Positions 41,521 through 50,495 of a stretch of 64,000 nucleotides of DNA are shown piece by piece. How positions within the stretch are numbered: the first letter of the stretch is position 1; every line of letters starts with the position of its first letter. Where the stretch lies: positions 558,001 through 622,000 of the forward strand of contig NZ_JAPENM010000002.1 in the NCBI RefSeq assembly GCF_026342035.1, read 5' to 3'. Made by a program: the position numbers and the translations under genes. This stretch comes from Aldersonia sp. NBC_00410. Lineage in GTDB: Bacteria; Actinomycetota; Actinomycetes; Mycobacteriales; Mycobacteriaceae. Under the pieces are notes generated by a model that was not told where the DNA came from, searched no databases, and saw nothing but the letters and a program-made list of their open reading frames with translations.

Positions 41521-43929
41521 TCAGATGGGCGGAACTGCCCTGCCCTGCATCGCCTCCCACACCCGCGAGGGTGTCAGCGGCATATCCGCGTGCCGGATGT
41601 TGTAGGGCGCGAGCGCGTCGATCACGGCATTGACCACGGCGGGCGGCGACCCGACGGTGGCCGACTCACCGATTCCCTTGGCACCGATCGGATGATGCGG
41701 CGACGGCGTCACGGTGAAACCGGTTTCGAGATGGGGCACCTCGAGCGCCGTCGGAATCAGGTAATCCATGAACGATCCGCTGAGGCAGTTGCCCAACTCG
41801 TCGAACTCGATGAACTGCATCAACGCCATGCCAATGCCGTCGACGATGCCGCCGTGCACCTGACCCTCGATGATCATCGGATTGATCCGGGTGCCGCAGT
41901 CGTCGACGGCGAGGAACCGCCGAACCTTCACGACCGCCGTGCCCGGATCGACGTCGACCACACAGAAGTACGCACCGTAGGGATAGGTGAGATTCTCTGG
42001 GTTGTAACAGATCTGGGCTTCGAGCCCACCCTCGATTCCTTCGGGCAGATCCCCCGCGCCGTGTGCGCGCATGGCGATGTCCTGAATCGTCACCGACGCG
42101 GATGGGTCGCCTGCGACGTGGAACGAGCCCTTCTCCCATTCCAGATCGGCCACGGACACCTCGAGCATTCCGGAGGCGATGATCTTCGCCTTGTCCCTGA
42201 CCTTGCGCGCGACGAGTGCGGCGGCCGCGCCGGACACCGGCGTGGACCGGCTGCCATAGGTGCCGAGCCCGAACGGAGTCTGATCGGTGTCGCCGTGCAC
42301 CACGTCGATGTCGTCCGGTGGGATGCCGAGTTCCTCGGCGACGATCTGCGCGAACGTCGTCTCGTGGCCCTGCCCCTGGGTTTGCACAGAGAGGCGTACC
42401 ACCGCTTTGCCCGTCGGATGCACCCGCAGTTCGCAGCCGTCGGCCATGCCGAGGCCGAGGATGTCCATGTCCTTGCGTGGACCGGCCCCGACCGCCTCGG
42501 TGAAGAACGCCATGCCGATGCCCATCAGCTCGCCACGTTCCCGCTTCTCGGCCTGTTCGCGACGGAGTTTGTCGTAGCCGATCATCTCCATGGCCTTGCG
42601 CATGGTCGTCTCGTAGTCGCCGGAGTCGTACACCCAGCCGGTCTTGCTCTTGTACGGGAACTGGTCCGGCTTCAACAGGTTTCGCAACCTCAGTTCGGCA
42701 GGATCCAGCTTCATCTCGTAGGCGAGGCAATCGACAAGCCGCTCGACGAAGTACACGGCCTCGGTGATCCGGAACGAGCACGCGTACGCCACCCCACCCG
42801 GGGCTTTGTTGGTGTAGACGGCCGTCATCGAGCAGTACGCGGCCTCGATGTCGTAGCTGCCGGTGAACACGCCGAAGAAGCCGGCCGGGTACTTGATCGG
42901 GGCAGCGGTGCCGTTGAACGCGCCATGATCGGCGAGGACCTTGGAACGGATCGCGAGGATCTTCCCATCCTTGGTCGCGGCGATCTCGCCGAGCATGACG
43001 TAGTCACGCGCGAACCCGGTGCTCATCAGGTTCTCGCTGCGGTCCTCCATCCATTTCACCGGCACCCCGAGCACGAGCGATGCCACGATCGCGCCCACAT
43101 AGCCGGGATAGATCGGCACCTTGTTGCCGAATCCGCCGCCGATATCGGGCGAAATAATGCGGATCTTGTGCTCGGGAATTCCGGAGACGAGCGCGTACAC
43201 CGTGCGGTGCGCATGCGGCGCCTGGCTCGTGGTCCAGAGCGTGAGCTTGCCGGTGATGCGGTCCAGATCGGCCACCGCGCCGCAGGTCTCCATCGGTGCG
43301 GGATGCGTTCGTGGATAAACGATTTCCTGCGTCACCACCACATCCGCCTTGGCGAACGCGGCATCGGTGGCGGCGGCATCGCCGGTTTCCCAGTCGAAGC
43401 AGTGGTTGTCGTTCTTGCCCTCGAGATCGGTTCGGATCACCGGCACATTCGGCGCTAGCGCATGGCGCACGTCGATCACCGGATCGATCGGCTCGTACTC
43501 GACATCGACGAGTTCGAGCCCGTCCCGTGCCGAATAGCGGTCCTCGGCAATGACGAAGGCGACCTCCTGGCCCTGGAACCGGACCTTGTCGGTGGCGAGG
43601 ACGGCCTGCACATCGTTGGACAGCGTCGGCATCCAGGCCAGGCCCTTGGCGGCCAGGTCGGCCCCGGTGATCACAGCGATGACCTTCGGATGCGCCAGTG
43701 CGGCACTGGTATCGATGGAGACGAGCTTGGCGTGCGCGAGCGGTGAGCGCAGCACCGCCATGTGCACCATGCCCGGCAGGACTACATCGTCGACGTAGTT
43801 GCCGTGCCCGCGGATGAACCGGGGATCCTCCTTGCGGAGCATTTTGCCGTGGCCGCAGGGCTTGTGATCGTTGTCAACGCTGTCGATCTTTCGGCTACCG
43901 GATTGCGGCCGGTTCTCCATTGTCGTCAT
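41521..43929 (-). CDS. coxL: Aerobic carbon monoxide dehydrogenase, large (Mo-Cu) subunit, form I
   Basis: Oxidises CO to CO2 at a CuSMo centre. 802 residues. The active-site loop reads AYACSFR with Cys384; form I CoxL proteins have AYRCSFR, and the Cys (388 in Oligotropha, from memory) holds the copper, whereas form II enzymes have AYRGAGR. So this is form I, with Ala in place of Arg. Other cofactor segments: IGGGFGNKVP, QTQGQGHETTFAQI, GTYGSRSTPVSG, and KGIGESATVGSPPAV with the catalytic Glu. The ATG overlaps the coxS stop (ATGA). Part of the operon coxM-coxS-coxL. Confidence 0.93.
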   Translation of the reverse strand: MTTMENRPQSGSRKIDSVDNDHKPCGHGKMLRKEDPRFIRGHGNYVDDVVLPGMVHMAVLRSPLAHAKLVSIDTSAALAHPKVIAVITGADLAAKGLAWMPTLSNDVQAVLATDKVRFQGQEVAFVIAEDRYSARDGLELVDVEYEPIDPVIDVRHALAPNVPVIRTDLEGKNDNHCFDWETGDAAATDAAFAKADVVVTQEIVYPRTHPAPMETCGAVADLDRITGKLTLWTTSQAPHAHRTVYALVSGIPEHKIRIISPDIGGGFGNKVPIYPGYVGAIVASLVLGVPVKWMEDRSENLMSTGFARDYVMLGEIAATKDGKILAIRSKVLADHGAFNGTAAPIKYPAGFFGVFTGSYDIEAAYCSMTAVYTNKAPGGVAYACSFRITEAVYFVERLVDCLAYEMKLDPAELRLRNLLKPDQFPYKSKTGWVYDSGDYETTMRKAMEMIGYDKLRREQAEKRERGELMGIGMAFFTEAVGAGPRKDMDILGLGMADGCELRVHPTGKAVVRLSVQTQGQGHETTFAQIVAEELGIPPDDIDVVHGDTDQTPFGLGTYGSRSTPVSGAAAALVARKVRDKAKIIASGMLEVSVADLEWEKGSFHVAGDPSASVTIQDIAMRAHGAGDLPEGIEGGLEAQICYNPENLTYPYGAYFCVVDVDPGTAVVKVRRFLAVDDCGTRINPMIIEGQVHGGIVDGIGMALMQFIEFDELGNCLSGSFMDYLIPTALEVPHLETGFTVTPSPHHPIGAKGIGESATVGSPPAVVNAVIDALAPYNIRHADMPLTPSRVWEAMQGRAVPPI

Positions 43930-44411
43930 GACGAACTTCCGATCTCGGCGCCCTTGGGATGCGCCGCCGCCCATTGCACGGAGCGGACGATGGTGGTGTA
44001 GCCGGTGCAGCGGCAGATTTGCCCGGAGATCGCCTCACGGATGGTTTCCTCATCCGGGTCCGGGACGCGATCGAGCAGTGCCCGCGCGGTCAACATCATT
44101 CCCGGCGTGCAGAACCCGCATTGGAGTCCGTGGCACTGCATGAAGCCTTCTTGCACCGGGTCGAGTTCGCCGTCGACCTCGAGTCCTTCGACCGTGCGGA
44201 TCTCGTGCCCGGCGGCCATCGCCGCGAGTACCGTGCACGATTTCACCGGTTCACCGTCCATGGTGACCACGCACGCGCCGCAGTTGCTCGTGTCGCAACC
44301 CCAGTGCGTGCCGGTCATGCGCAATTCGTCGCGCAGGAAGTGCACCAGCAGCATGCGCGGCTCGACATCGCCACTGACCTCTTTGCCATTCACGGTCATG
44401 GATACCTGCAT
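43926..44411 (-). CDS. coxS: Aerobic carbon monoxide dehydrogenase, small [2Fe-2S] subunit
   Basis: Carries two [2Fe-2S] clusters that move electrons from the Mo-Cu site to FAD. 161 residues from the ATG giving MQVSMTVNG, preceded by AAAGGAC. First cluster Cys39, Cys44, Cys47 and Cys59 (GCDTSNCGAC...C); second cluster in CHGLQCGFCTPGM and QICRCTGYT. Stop overlaps the coxL start, and the start is 4 bases after the coxM stop. Confidence 0.95.
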   Translation of the reverse strand: MQVSMTVNGKEVSGDVEPRMLLVHFLRDELRMTGTHWGCDTSNCGACVVTMDGEPVKSCTVLAAMAAGHEIRTVEGLEVDGELDPVQEGFMQCHGLQCGFCTPGMMLTARALLDRVPDPDEETIREAISGQICRCTGYTTIVRSVQWAAAHPKGAEIGSSS

Positions 44412-44415
44412 GTCG

Positions 44416-45303
44416 CTAGTCCTTTCCGTCGAGATGCCGCTGGGCACGGTCGACAGCTGTCGTCAACGTGCGAATCGTCAACTCCGAGGCGAGATGCCGC
44501 TTGTAGTCGGAGGTGCCGCGGGTATCGGTGACCGGTTCGCATGCCTGCGAAGCGCGGCGACCGGCCTCGGCGAACACGTCTGCTGTCGGCGCGTTGCCTG
44601 CGAGGTACTCGCCGATCGCCGCGACAGCTTCGGCATTGGGATTGATCGCGGTGAGCCCGATACGGGCAGAGCCGATCGCGCCGCCGGACAGAGTGACCGA
44701 TGCACCTGCAGCCGCGATTGCCCAATCGCCGGCGCGCCGTTCGACTTTGGCGTAGGCGCTCGACGCGCCGAGCCGCAGCGGCACCCGAACCTCGGTGAGG
44801 ATCTCGTTGTGCGCCAACGAGGTCTCGAACGGGCCGGTGATCAGGTCTGCTATGTGGACCTCGCGCTCACCGCCCGGGCCGCGCGCCACGCAGGTCGCGC
44901 CGAGCACCAGGCACACAGTGGTCAGGTCCTCGGCCGGGTCCGCCTGGCACAGCGAGCCGCCGATGGTGCCGCGATTGCGAACGACCGGGTCGGCGATGAC
45001 CCGTTCCGCATCCCGGAAGATCGGGCAATCGCGGGCGAGCGGTTCGGACTCGAGCAGCTGCCGATGTCGCACCATGGCGCCGATGCGGACGAGGGTTGGT
45101 TCGACGGTGAGATTGCCGAGTTCCCCGGTCAGGTCGTTGATGTCGATGAGGTACTCGGGGTTGGCGAGGCGGAGTTTCATCATCGGCAGCAGGCTGTGCC
45201 CGCCGGCGACGATCCGAGCCTCCTCCCCGAGCCGGTCCAACAGATCTATGGCGTGATCGACGCCGGTTGCGCGCTCGTATTCGAAAGGCCCAGGAACTTG
45301 CAT
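44416..45303 (-). CDS. coxM: Aerobic carbon monoxide dehydrogenase, medium FAD subunit
   Basis: FAD-binding subunit that passes electrons to the respiratory chain. 295 residues from the ATG giving MQVPGPFEYERA, 6 bases after GAGGTG. FAD-binding motifs AGGHSLLPMMKLRLANPE near residue 32 and RGTIGGSLCQADPAEDL near residue 107 are diagnostic. First of the three structural genes in the order M-S-L found in form I clusters. Confidence 0.95.
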   Translation of the reverse strand: MQVPGPFEYERATGVDHAIDLLDRLGEEARIVAGGHSLLPMMKLRLANPEYLIDINDLTGELGNLTVEPTLVRIGAMVRHRQLLESEPLARDCPIFRDAERVIADPVVRNRGTIGGSLCQADPAEDLTTVCLVLGATCVARGPGGEREVHIADLITGPFETSLAHNEILTEVRVPLRLGASSAYAKVERRAGDWAIAAAGASVTLSGGAIGSARIGLTAINPNAEAVAAIGEYLAGNAPTADVFAEAGRRASQACEPVTDTRGTSDYKRHLASELTIRTLTTAVDRAQRHLDGKD

Positions 45304-45408
45304 GTGATACACCTCACACCTCGGGATTACAGCTTGCGCATTCAACTAGTCGCACGTCAAGTTCCGTGCGCCGAGTGGCGCCCCCGCGGCGTCGTTGGCT
45401 GGATTTGA

Positions 45409-46560
45409 TCAGGCGATTTCGACGCCGGCGTCCTCGTGCAGCTCGTGCCGATGAATACGGCCCTCGGCGCCGGTGAGCCGCACCCCGGTTCCGCCCCAAC
45501 GCTGCGCGATGATCTCCGCTGCGATCGAGACCGCCGTTTCCTCCGGCGTCCGCGCGCCGAGGTCCAACCCGATGGGACTGGACAGTCGTTCGAGCTCGCT
45601 GTCGAGCAGTCCTGCTTCGCGCAACCGATCGAGCCGATCGAGGTGGGTGCGCCGCGAACCCATCGCCCCCACGTAGGCCACCTGCGGGAGCCGCAACGCG
45701 ACCTCGAGCAGCGGCACATCGAACTTGGGGTCGTGCGTGAGCACACAGATCACCGTGCGCGAGTCGATCGCGTCCGCCTCGGCCTGCGCGGCGAGATAGC
45801 GATGCGGCCAGTCCACGATGACTTCGTCGGCGCCGGGGAACCTGGCCGCGGTGGCGAACACCGGGCGCGCATCGCACACCGTGACCCGGTATCCCATGAA
45901 CGAGCCTTGCTGCGCGACCGCGGCAGCGAAGTCGATCGCACCGAACACCAGCATGCGTGGCCGCGGTGCGTAACTGGACACGAAAACATTCATGCCCTCG
46001 CCGCGGCGCTGACCATCAGGGCCGTAGGTGAGCACCGCGTTACGGCCGGCCGCGAGCAGTCCGCGCGCGTCGTCGGCGATGGCGTCATCGGCGCGCAACG
46101 AACCCACCGATCCAAACCCTTCGTCCGGGCGCAGCACCATCCGCCGGCCGATCCAGCTCTCGTCGGGGTGGGCAATCACCGTGGCGACGGCGACCGGCCG
46201 ATGGTCGGTGATGTCGGCGGCGACCGCGTCGAGTTCGGGGAAGGTCTCCCGCGACACCGGTTCGACGAAGACATCGAGGATGCCGCCGCAGGTCAGCCCG
46301 ACCGAGAACGCGTCGTCGTCACTCACGCCGTAGCGCTGCAGTGCGGGAGCGCCGTTCGCGACCACCTCGGTCGCCAGGTCGTAGACGGCGCCCTCGACAC
46401 ACCCGCCGGACACCGATCCGCTCACGGTGCCGTCCGGCGCAACCACCATCGAGGCGCCCGCCGGCCGCGGCGCGGAACGGAATGTGCGAACCACCGTGCC
46501 AACACCCGCGGTCCCGCCGGACCGCCACACCGCCAGTAGATCTTCGAGCACGTCGCGCAT
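45409..46560 (-). CDS. XdhC/CoxI-family molybdenum cofactor maturation protein
   Basis: 383 residues from the ATG giving MRDVLEDLLAVW, 6 bases after GAAGG. N-terminal XdhC domain (GVGTVVRTFRSAPRPAGASMVV, SGSVSGGCVEGAVYDLA with a Cys pair) and C-terminal NAD-binding domain (PRMLVFGAIDFAAAVA, VAYVGAMGSRRTHLDRLDRL, LGARTPEETAVSIAAEIIA). Probably loads or sulfurates the Mo cofactor for CO dehydrogenase. It lies 105 bases upstream of coxM on the same strand, as Rv0376c does in M. tuberculosis. It is the first gene of the cluster as transcribed. Confidence 0.9.
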   Translation of the reverse strand: MRDVLEDLLAVWRSGGTAGVGTVVRTFRSAPRPAGASMVVAPDGTVSGSVSGGCVEGAVYDLATEVVANGAPALQRYGVSDDDAFSVGLTCGGILDVFVEPVSRETFPELDAVAADITDHRPVAVATVIAHPDESWIGRRMVLRPDEGFGSVGSLRADDAIADDARGLLAAGRNAVLTYGPDGQRRGEGMNVFVSSYAPRPRMLVFGAIDFAAAVAQQGSFMGYRVTVCDARPVFATAARFPGADEVIVDWPHRYLAAQAEADAIDSRTVICVLTHDPKFDVPLLEVALRLPQVAYVGAMGSRRTHLDRLDRLREAGLLDSELERLSSPIGLDLGARTPEETAVSIAAEIIAQRWGGTGVRLTGAEGRIHRHELHEDAGVEIA

Positions 46561-46663
46561 TAGTGACCTTCCCAACACTCGCCTCGATACTAGGTCGGGA
46601 ATCGGGAGAAGTCCTGAGCCGGTTGCGGTAGGGCGATGCGCGGAGCGGATAAGATGTGCGCGC

Positions 46664-46737
46664 GCCTCCGTAGCTCAGGTGGATAGAGCAAGAGCCTTCT
46701 AATCTCTAGGTCGCAGGTTCGAGTCCTGCCGGGGGCA
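46664..46737 (+). tRNA. tRNA-Arg (anticodon TCT)
   Basis: 74 bases. Acceptor GCCTCCG/CGGGGGC with one T-G wobble and discriminator A, D stem GCTC/GAGC, anticodon stem AGAGC/TCTCT with a C-T mismatch at its inner end and loop CTTCTAA (anticodon TCT at 46698-46700), and T arm GCAGG-TTCGAGT-CCTGC. CCA is not encoded. It marks the upstream end of the cox cluster. Confidence 0.95.
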
Positions 46738-46746
46738 CTTACCCGC

Positions 46747-47109
46747 TCAGCGCTTGGCGTAGTCGGCGAAGCCCTGCCAATCGATCATCACGCAGGCTTC
46801 GTCGCCGACGACCCATGCGTCGTGGCCGGGTTCGGCCGTCATGAAGTCGCCAGGCCCGATTTCCGCCTCTTCGCCGTCATCCATCTTGACCACCATCCGT
46901 CCCGAAATGCAGTAGCCCATGTGCGCTGCCTGGCAGCTGTCCGTCTGGGCGATCGGCTTGACGTGCAGCGACCACTTCCAGCCGGGCTCGAAGACCGCCC
47001 TGCCCACACCGCCGTGCTCCAGGTTGACCAAATCCAGCTTTCCTTTGCCGTCTTCGAAGGGACGGGTCTCCTCGGGCGAATCGAAACTCTTGCGTACCAA
47101 TCCAGACAT
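46747..47109 (-). CDS. Cupin-domain protein
   Basis: 120 residues from the ATG giving MSGLVRKSFDSPEE; the longer frame upstream is not family-like. One small beta-barrel cupin: GWKWSLHVKPIAQTDSCQAAHMGYCISGRMVVKMDDGEEAEIGPGDFMTAEPGHDAWVVGDE contains the two cupin motifs, with His and Glu residues placed to bind a metal. This group is often annotated as a cupin with no known reaction. Transcribed toward the tRNA-Arg, 9 bases from its end. Confidence 0.82.
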   Translation of the reverse strand: MSGLVRKSFDSPEETRPFEDGKGKLDLVNLEHGGVGRAVFEPGWKWSLHVKPIAQTDSCQAAHMGYCISGRMVVKMDDGEEAEIGPGDFMTAEPGHDAWVVGDEACVMIDWQGFADYAKR

Positions 47110-47220
47110 GTCGTTTCTCTCTTCGAATCCGTCGCCGGCAAGCCACCAATGGACATGGCGCCCGCCGGCGATTGCCAACTCCGTTCCTCTCCTGTGCGAT
47201 CGATCGCGATGTGCGATAGG

Positions 47221-47616
47221 TCATTTACGCTTCTTCTTGCTCTTGTTGTGCACCTTCGGCATCGGGGGCATCGGCTCGCTCAGATCGAACGGCGTGTACA
47301 TGCCATACAGGCCACGCGGGTCGCCCTGCAGATAGAGCTGATGCTGACGCTCGGCCCGGTTGGCGATCCGGCGCAGCGCGGCCCTGTGCTCGTATTCCTT
47401 GATCTCGCGGTCCCGGCGGCGCTCCTGATGGTTCTCGTAGATCGCCTCACACGTCTTCGCGATGGCCACGAACAGAAAGAACAGGAGGACGAGAGCGCCA
47501 ATCACCGCCGCGATCATGACGACCACACCGACGATCATCATGATCAGGTAGAGCGCGAAGAAGAAGCCGAGGAGTTGCGCCATCAGCCGTGACTCGCCGT
47601 TTGAGTCAACGGACAT
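47221..47616 (-). CDS. Small membrane protein of unknown function
   Basis: About 131 residues from the ATG giving MSVDSNGESRLMAQLL; a later ATG (MAQLLGFFF) is possible. Two hydrophobic segments, ALYLIMMIVGVVVMIAAVIGA and LVLLFFLFVAIAKT, are joined with almost no gap, so this may be one hairpin. A charged helix ENHQERRRDREIKEYEHRAALRRIANRAERQHQ follows, and the tail ends in the basic KVHNKSKKKRK. No family recognised. The cytoplasmic part looks like a coiled coil. Confidence 0.65.
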   Translation of the reverse strand: MSVDSNGESRLMAQLLGFFFALYLIMMIVGVVVMIAAVIGALVLLFFLFVAIAKTCEAIYENHQERRRDREIKEYEHRAALRRIANRAERQHQLYLQGDPRGLYGMYTPFDLSEPMPPMPKVHNKSKKKRK

Positions 47617-47814
47617 CACCGCTCTCGAGGTCCACTCGACGGAGTGGACGTGTCCGCGACGCCGACGCTCGGTGCGACACCCCTGCCCGCGGTGCGGTAG
47701 CACACGGCCACGTGGGCCATCCGAATGTGACGCGCATCACAGTCTAGGCACGCGGGACCTTAGCTGCAAGTTAACCGGTCGTACTCACCTCGCGCCGCGG
47801 GGCACACTGTGCCT

Positions 47815-48612
47815 ATGGCGATCGAAGGGGTCCAGCGTCTCCTCGTCGTGGTCGCGCACCCAGACGACGAGACGTTTGGGTGCGGGTCGCTCCTCCTGCA
47901 TGCGCGGGCGGCCGGTGCCACCACCGCGGTCCTGTGCGCGACCCGCGGCGAGGCTGGTCAGCCCGCACCGGGCAGCGGTATCGACGCCGCCGACCTCGGC
48001 CGCATACGAGAGGCGGAATTACGCACGGCCGCAGGCATGCTCGGAGTGTCCGAGGTTCACCTCCTCGACTACCTCGACTCCGGAATGGACGGCGACGCCG
48101 ATGTCGCGACGCTTGAGGGCGCACCGTTCGACGACGTGTGCAGGCAGGTCCGCGCGCATATCGAGACCTTCCGGCCGACCGTGGTCGTGACCCTCGACGC
48201 CGGCGACGGTCATCGCGACCACCTCAAGATGCGCGACGCGACGGTCGTCGCGGTGCGCGACGCGCAGTGGCGAGTCGACCGCGTCTACCTGCAATGCCTA
48301 CCCAAGTCGCTGATGCAGCGCTGGCTCGACTATGTGGGACAACACAATCCGGACTCCGCGCAGTCCTACATCGAGGCACCCGGGACGCCGGACGAGCTCA
48401 TCACGACAGTGGTGGACACGACGACTCACCTCGCCGCCCGTGAGTCCGCGATCGCCGCGCACGCATCCCAGGTCTCGCCGTTCGATCAACTGCCCGCCGA
48501 CATGCGGCGTGAATTCCTCATAGCGGATCGGATGCAGCGGGTGGTCCCACCGTGGACCGGCGGGCAGCGGGAGACGGACATCTTCACGCCGCGGGCGGTG
48601 CGGCCTGTGTAG
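47815..48612 (+). CDS. PIG-L family (LmbE-like) deacetylase
   Basis: Zinc-dependent N-acetylglucosaminyl deacetylase-type enzyme; relatives include MshB (mycothiol synthesis) and Mca. 265 residues. The zinc motif AHPDDETFGCGSLLLHA at residue 14 and the third ligand in DAGDGHRDHLKMRDAT near residue 143 are clear. ATG start gives MAIEGVQRLLVVV; a GTG two codons earlier is possible. Without conserved MshB substrate residues recognised here, the substrate stays open. No mycothiol genes lie beside it. Confidence 0.88.
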   Translation: MAIEGVQRLLVVVAHPDDETFGCGSLLLHARAAGATTAVLCATRGEAGQPAPGSGIDAADLGRIREAELRTAAGMLGVSEVHLLDYLDSGMDGDADVATLEGAPFDDVCRQVRAHIETFRPTVVVTLDAGDGHRDHLKMRDATVVAVRDAQWRVDRVYLQCLPKSLMQRWLDYVGQHNPDSAQSYIEAPGTPDELITTVVDTTTHLAARESAIAAHASQVSPFDQLPADMRREFLIADRMQRVVPPWTGGQRETDIFTPRAVRPV

Positions 48613-48720
48613 CCGAGCACGCTCAGCCTATCGGCACCCTCCGTCAACGAGGATGCTCCTCTCCGACTCCTGAGGGCGTTGTCCGCCCTGCTGCCCGCCG
48701 AGGGCGGGCGCACCCGCGAT

Positions 48721-50457
48721 CTAGTCGCGACTCAACAGCGGCAGCAACGCCTCCGTCTTCGCGTCCGTCCAACCCGGCGGCTGCAGAATCTGCCCCCATG
48801 CGTAGGGAATCGCCGAAAGATAGTCATGCCCGTGTCCGTCCGGCACACCCGTCGACACCGCCATGTCTGCCGACACTTGCAGGAAGGTGACGAACGGCAT
48901 CCACGTCATCGCATCGAGCACGTCCCGGCCGGGCGGTTCGTCGAGCCACTCCGGCTTGTTCAGCATCAGTCGCGGTGACCACCACGTGATCGGGTCGCTC
49001 GCATGCTGCAGGTAGACGATCCGGCTCCCCTCCCACGCCGCCGTGGGGGTGGAAAGGTCGGACGGGTCGGCGATGAAGCGCACCGTGGCACCGTTGTCGT
49101 AGACCGGCAGAACCTGGGGTGTGCCCGGGTCACGCTGGTTGGTGGTGTCCTGCCAGAGCGAGTTGTTGAATGTCGGGCCGGAAAACAGCGCCCCGTCGGT
49201 GCGGGCGGCGATATCCGGAATGGTGCCGAAGGCGGCCTCGCCGCCGAACGAGCCGAGGCTTTCGCCGAATACGACCAGCTTGGGCCGCTCCGCTTCGGGC
49301 AGCGCCTGCACCCGTTCGGAGATCGCCTCGAACAGCGCCTGACCGGCCTGCCGGGCCCGTTCCTTGTCGACGAGGAACGACAACCAACTCGGCAGGTACG
49401 AGTACTGCATGCTCGCGATCGCGGTGTCGCCGTTGTACATGTACTCGAGCGAGTCGAGGGTGGCCTTGTTGACCCAGCCGCTGCCGGTCGACGATCCGAC
49501 CGCAACGACCGCCCGCTGCAGGCCGCCCGTTCGTTCGAGTTCGCGCGCAACGAGATCCGCACGCTCCCGGATCGAATCGCTCGAGTCCAGACCGGCGTAC
49601 ACCCGGATCGGTTCGAGCGCGGGCGTGCCGTTGAACTGCTCGAGTTCGGCTTGGGTCGGGCCCTTGGAGATGATGACTCGGCCTTCGCGCCCCAGCGAAT
49701 CCCAGGTGACCAAAGACCCGGGACCACCGGACCGCAACGGCGAGGTCGGGGGCACCGAATCGGCCTTGGTCTCATTGTTCGCCGCGGCAAAGGAGGCGTT
49801 GAGGGCGGACATTCCCTTGTCCACGATGACGCCGTTGAGGATGAACACGGTCAGCAAAATGATGACGGCGGCACCCACGACGCCGGAGATCCGCGGCGGT
49901 ACGTACCGGCCGAGCCATCGGCTCAGCCGCCGGACGCCTGCGCCCCAGAGCTGTCCGATCGTCATCAATAGGATGAACACCAGCGCTGTGAAGACCGCGA
50001 CCTCGAGATACGCCGTCCACGGCAGCCGATCGACCCCCATCAGATCGCGAACCTCGTTCTGCCACTGCGCGAACCAATAGATCATGAACGCGGTACCCGC
50101 GAGCGCCACCACGCCGAGGGTCAGCCACGCCCACCGCGGGGGTCGGGGCCACGGGTCCTCCCGCGATACGAGGTACCGGGCGAGCCAGGTGAGGAACACG
50201 CCGACGCCGTAGCCGATCGCGGCCGAGGCCCCAGCGACCAATCCTTGGAAGAACGGGTCGCGCGGTAGCAGGGAGGGCGTCGCCGAGAACCACAGGAACA
50301 CCAACGCGACGGTCAGACCGCCGAAGGCGTATCGGTTCAATTGCCGATGCCACACCGACACGCGACCGCGTTCGACCACGGGTTCCGATTTCTGCGCGTG
50401 GCGCGTCGGTTCCGCTTTGGCGGTGGCGGGCTCGTCCGTATCCACCGACTCTTGCAC
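48721..50457 (-). CDS. Membrane-anchored alpha/beta hydrolase (Abhydrolase_9 type)
   Basis: About 578 residues. Five predicted membrane helices in the first ~230 (GLTVALVFLWFSATPSLL, GLVAGASAAIGYGVGVFLTW, LTLGVVALAGTAFMIYWF, AVFTALVFILLMTIGQLW, VVGAAVIILLTVFILNGVIV). The alpha/beta-hydrolase part follows, with nucleophile elbow VFGESLGSFGGEAAFG near residue 395 and a likely catalytic His in DGHGHDYL near residue 550. This architecture matches the actinobacterial family called Abhydrolase_9. Substrate unknown; it would act in or outside the membrane. Start GTG or the TTG one codon earlier, after AGGGGG. Confidence 0.85.
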   Translation of the reverse strand: MQESVDTDEPATAKAEPTRHAQKSEPVVERGRVSVWHRQLNRYAFGGLTVALVFLWFSATPSLLPRDPFFQGLVAGASAAIGYGVGVFLTWLARYLVSREDPWPRPPRWAWLTLGVVALAGTAFMIYWFAQWQNEVRDLMGVDRLPWTAYLEVAVFTALVFILLMTIGQLWGAGVRRLSRWLGRYVPPRISGVVGAAVIILLTVFILNGVIVDKGMSALNASFAAANNETKADSVPPTSPLRSGGPGSLVTWDSLGREGRVIISKGPTQAELEQFNGTPALEPIRVYAGLDSSDSIRERADLVARELERTGGLQRAVVAVGSSTGSGWVNKATLDSLEYMYNGDTAIASMQYSYLPSWLSFLVDKERARQAGQALFEAISERVQALPEAERPKLVVFGESLGSFGGEAAFGTIPDIAARTDGALFSGPTFNNSLWQDTTNQRDPGTPQVLPVYDNGATVRFIADPSDLSTPTAAWEGSRIVYLQHASDPITWWSPRLMLNKPEWLDEPPGRDVLDAMTWMPFVTFLQVSADMAVSTGVPDGHGHDYLSAIPYAWGQILQPPGWTDAKTEALLPLLSRD

Positions 50458-50495
50458 CAATGCAACCCCCTCTTAGCGGCGACCGGCTTCGAATA

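Noticed and set aside
46664-46737. tRNA-Arg as attachment site of a genomic island
   Set aside because: No integrase, phage gene or repeat of the tRNA 3' end was seen on either side within the window.
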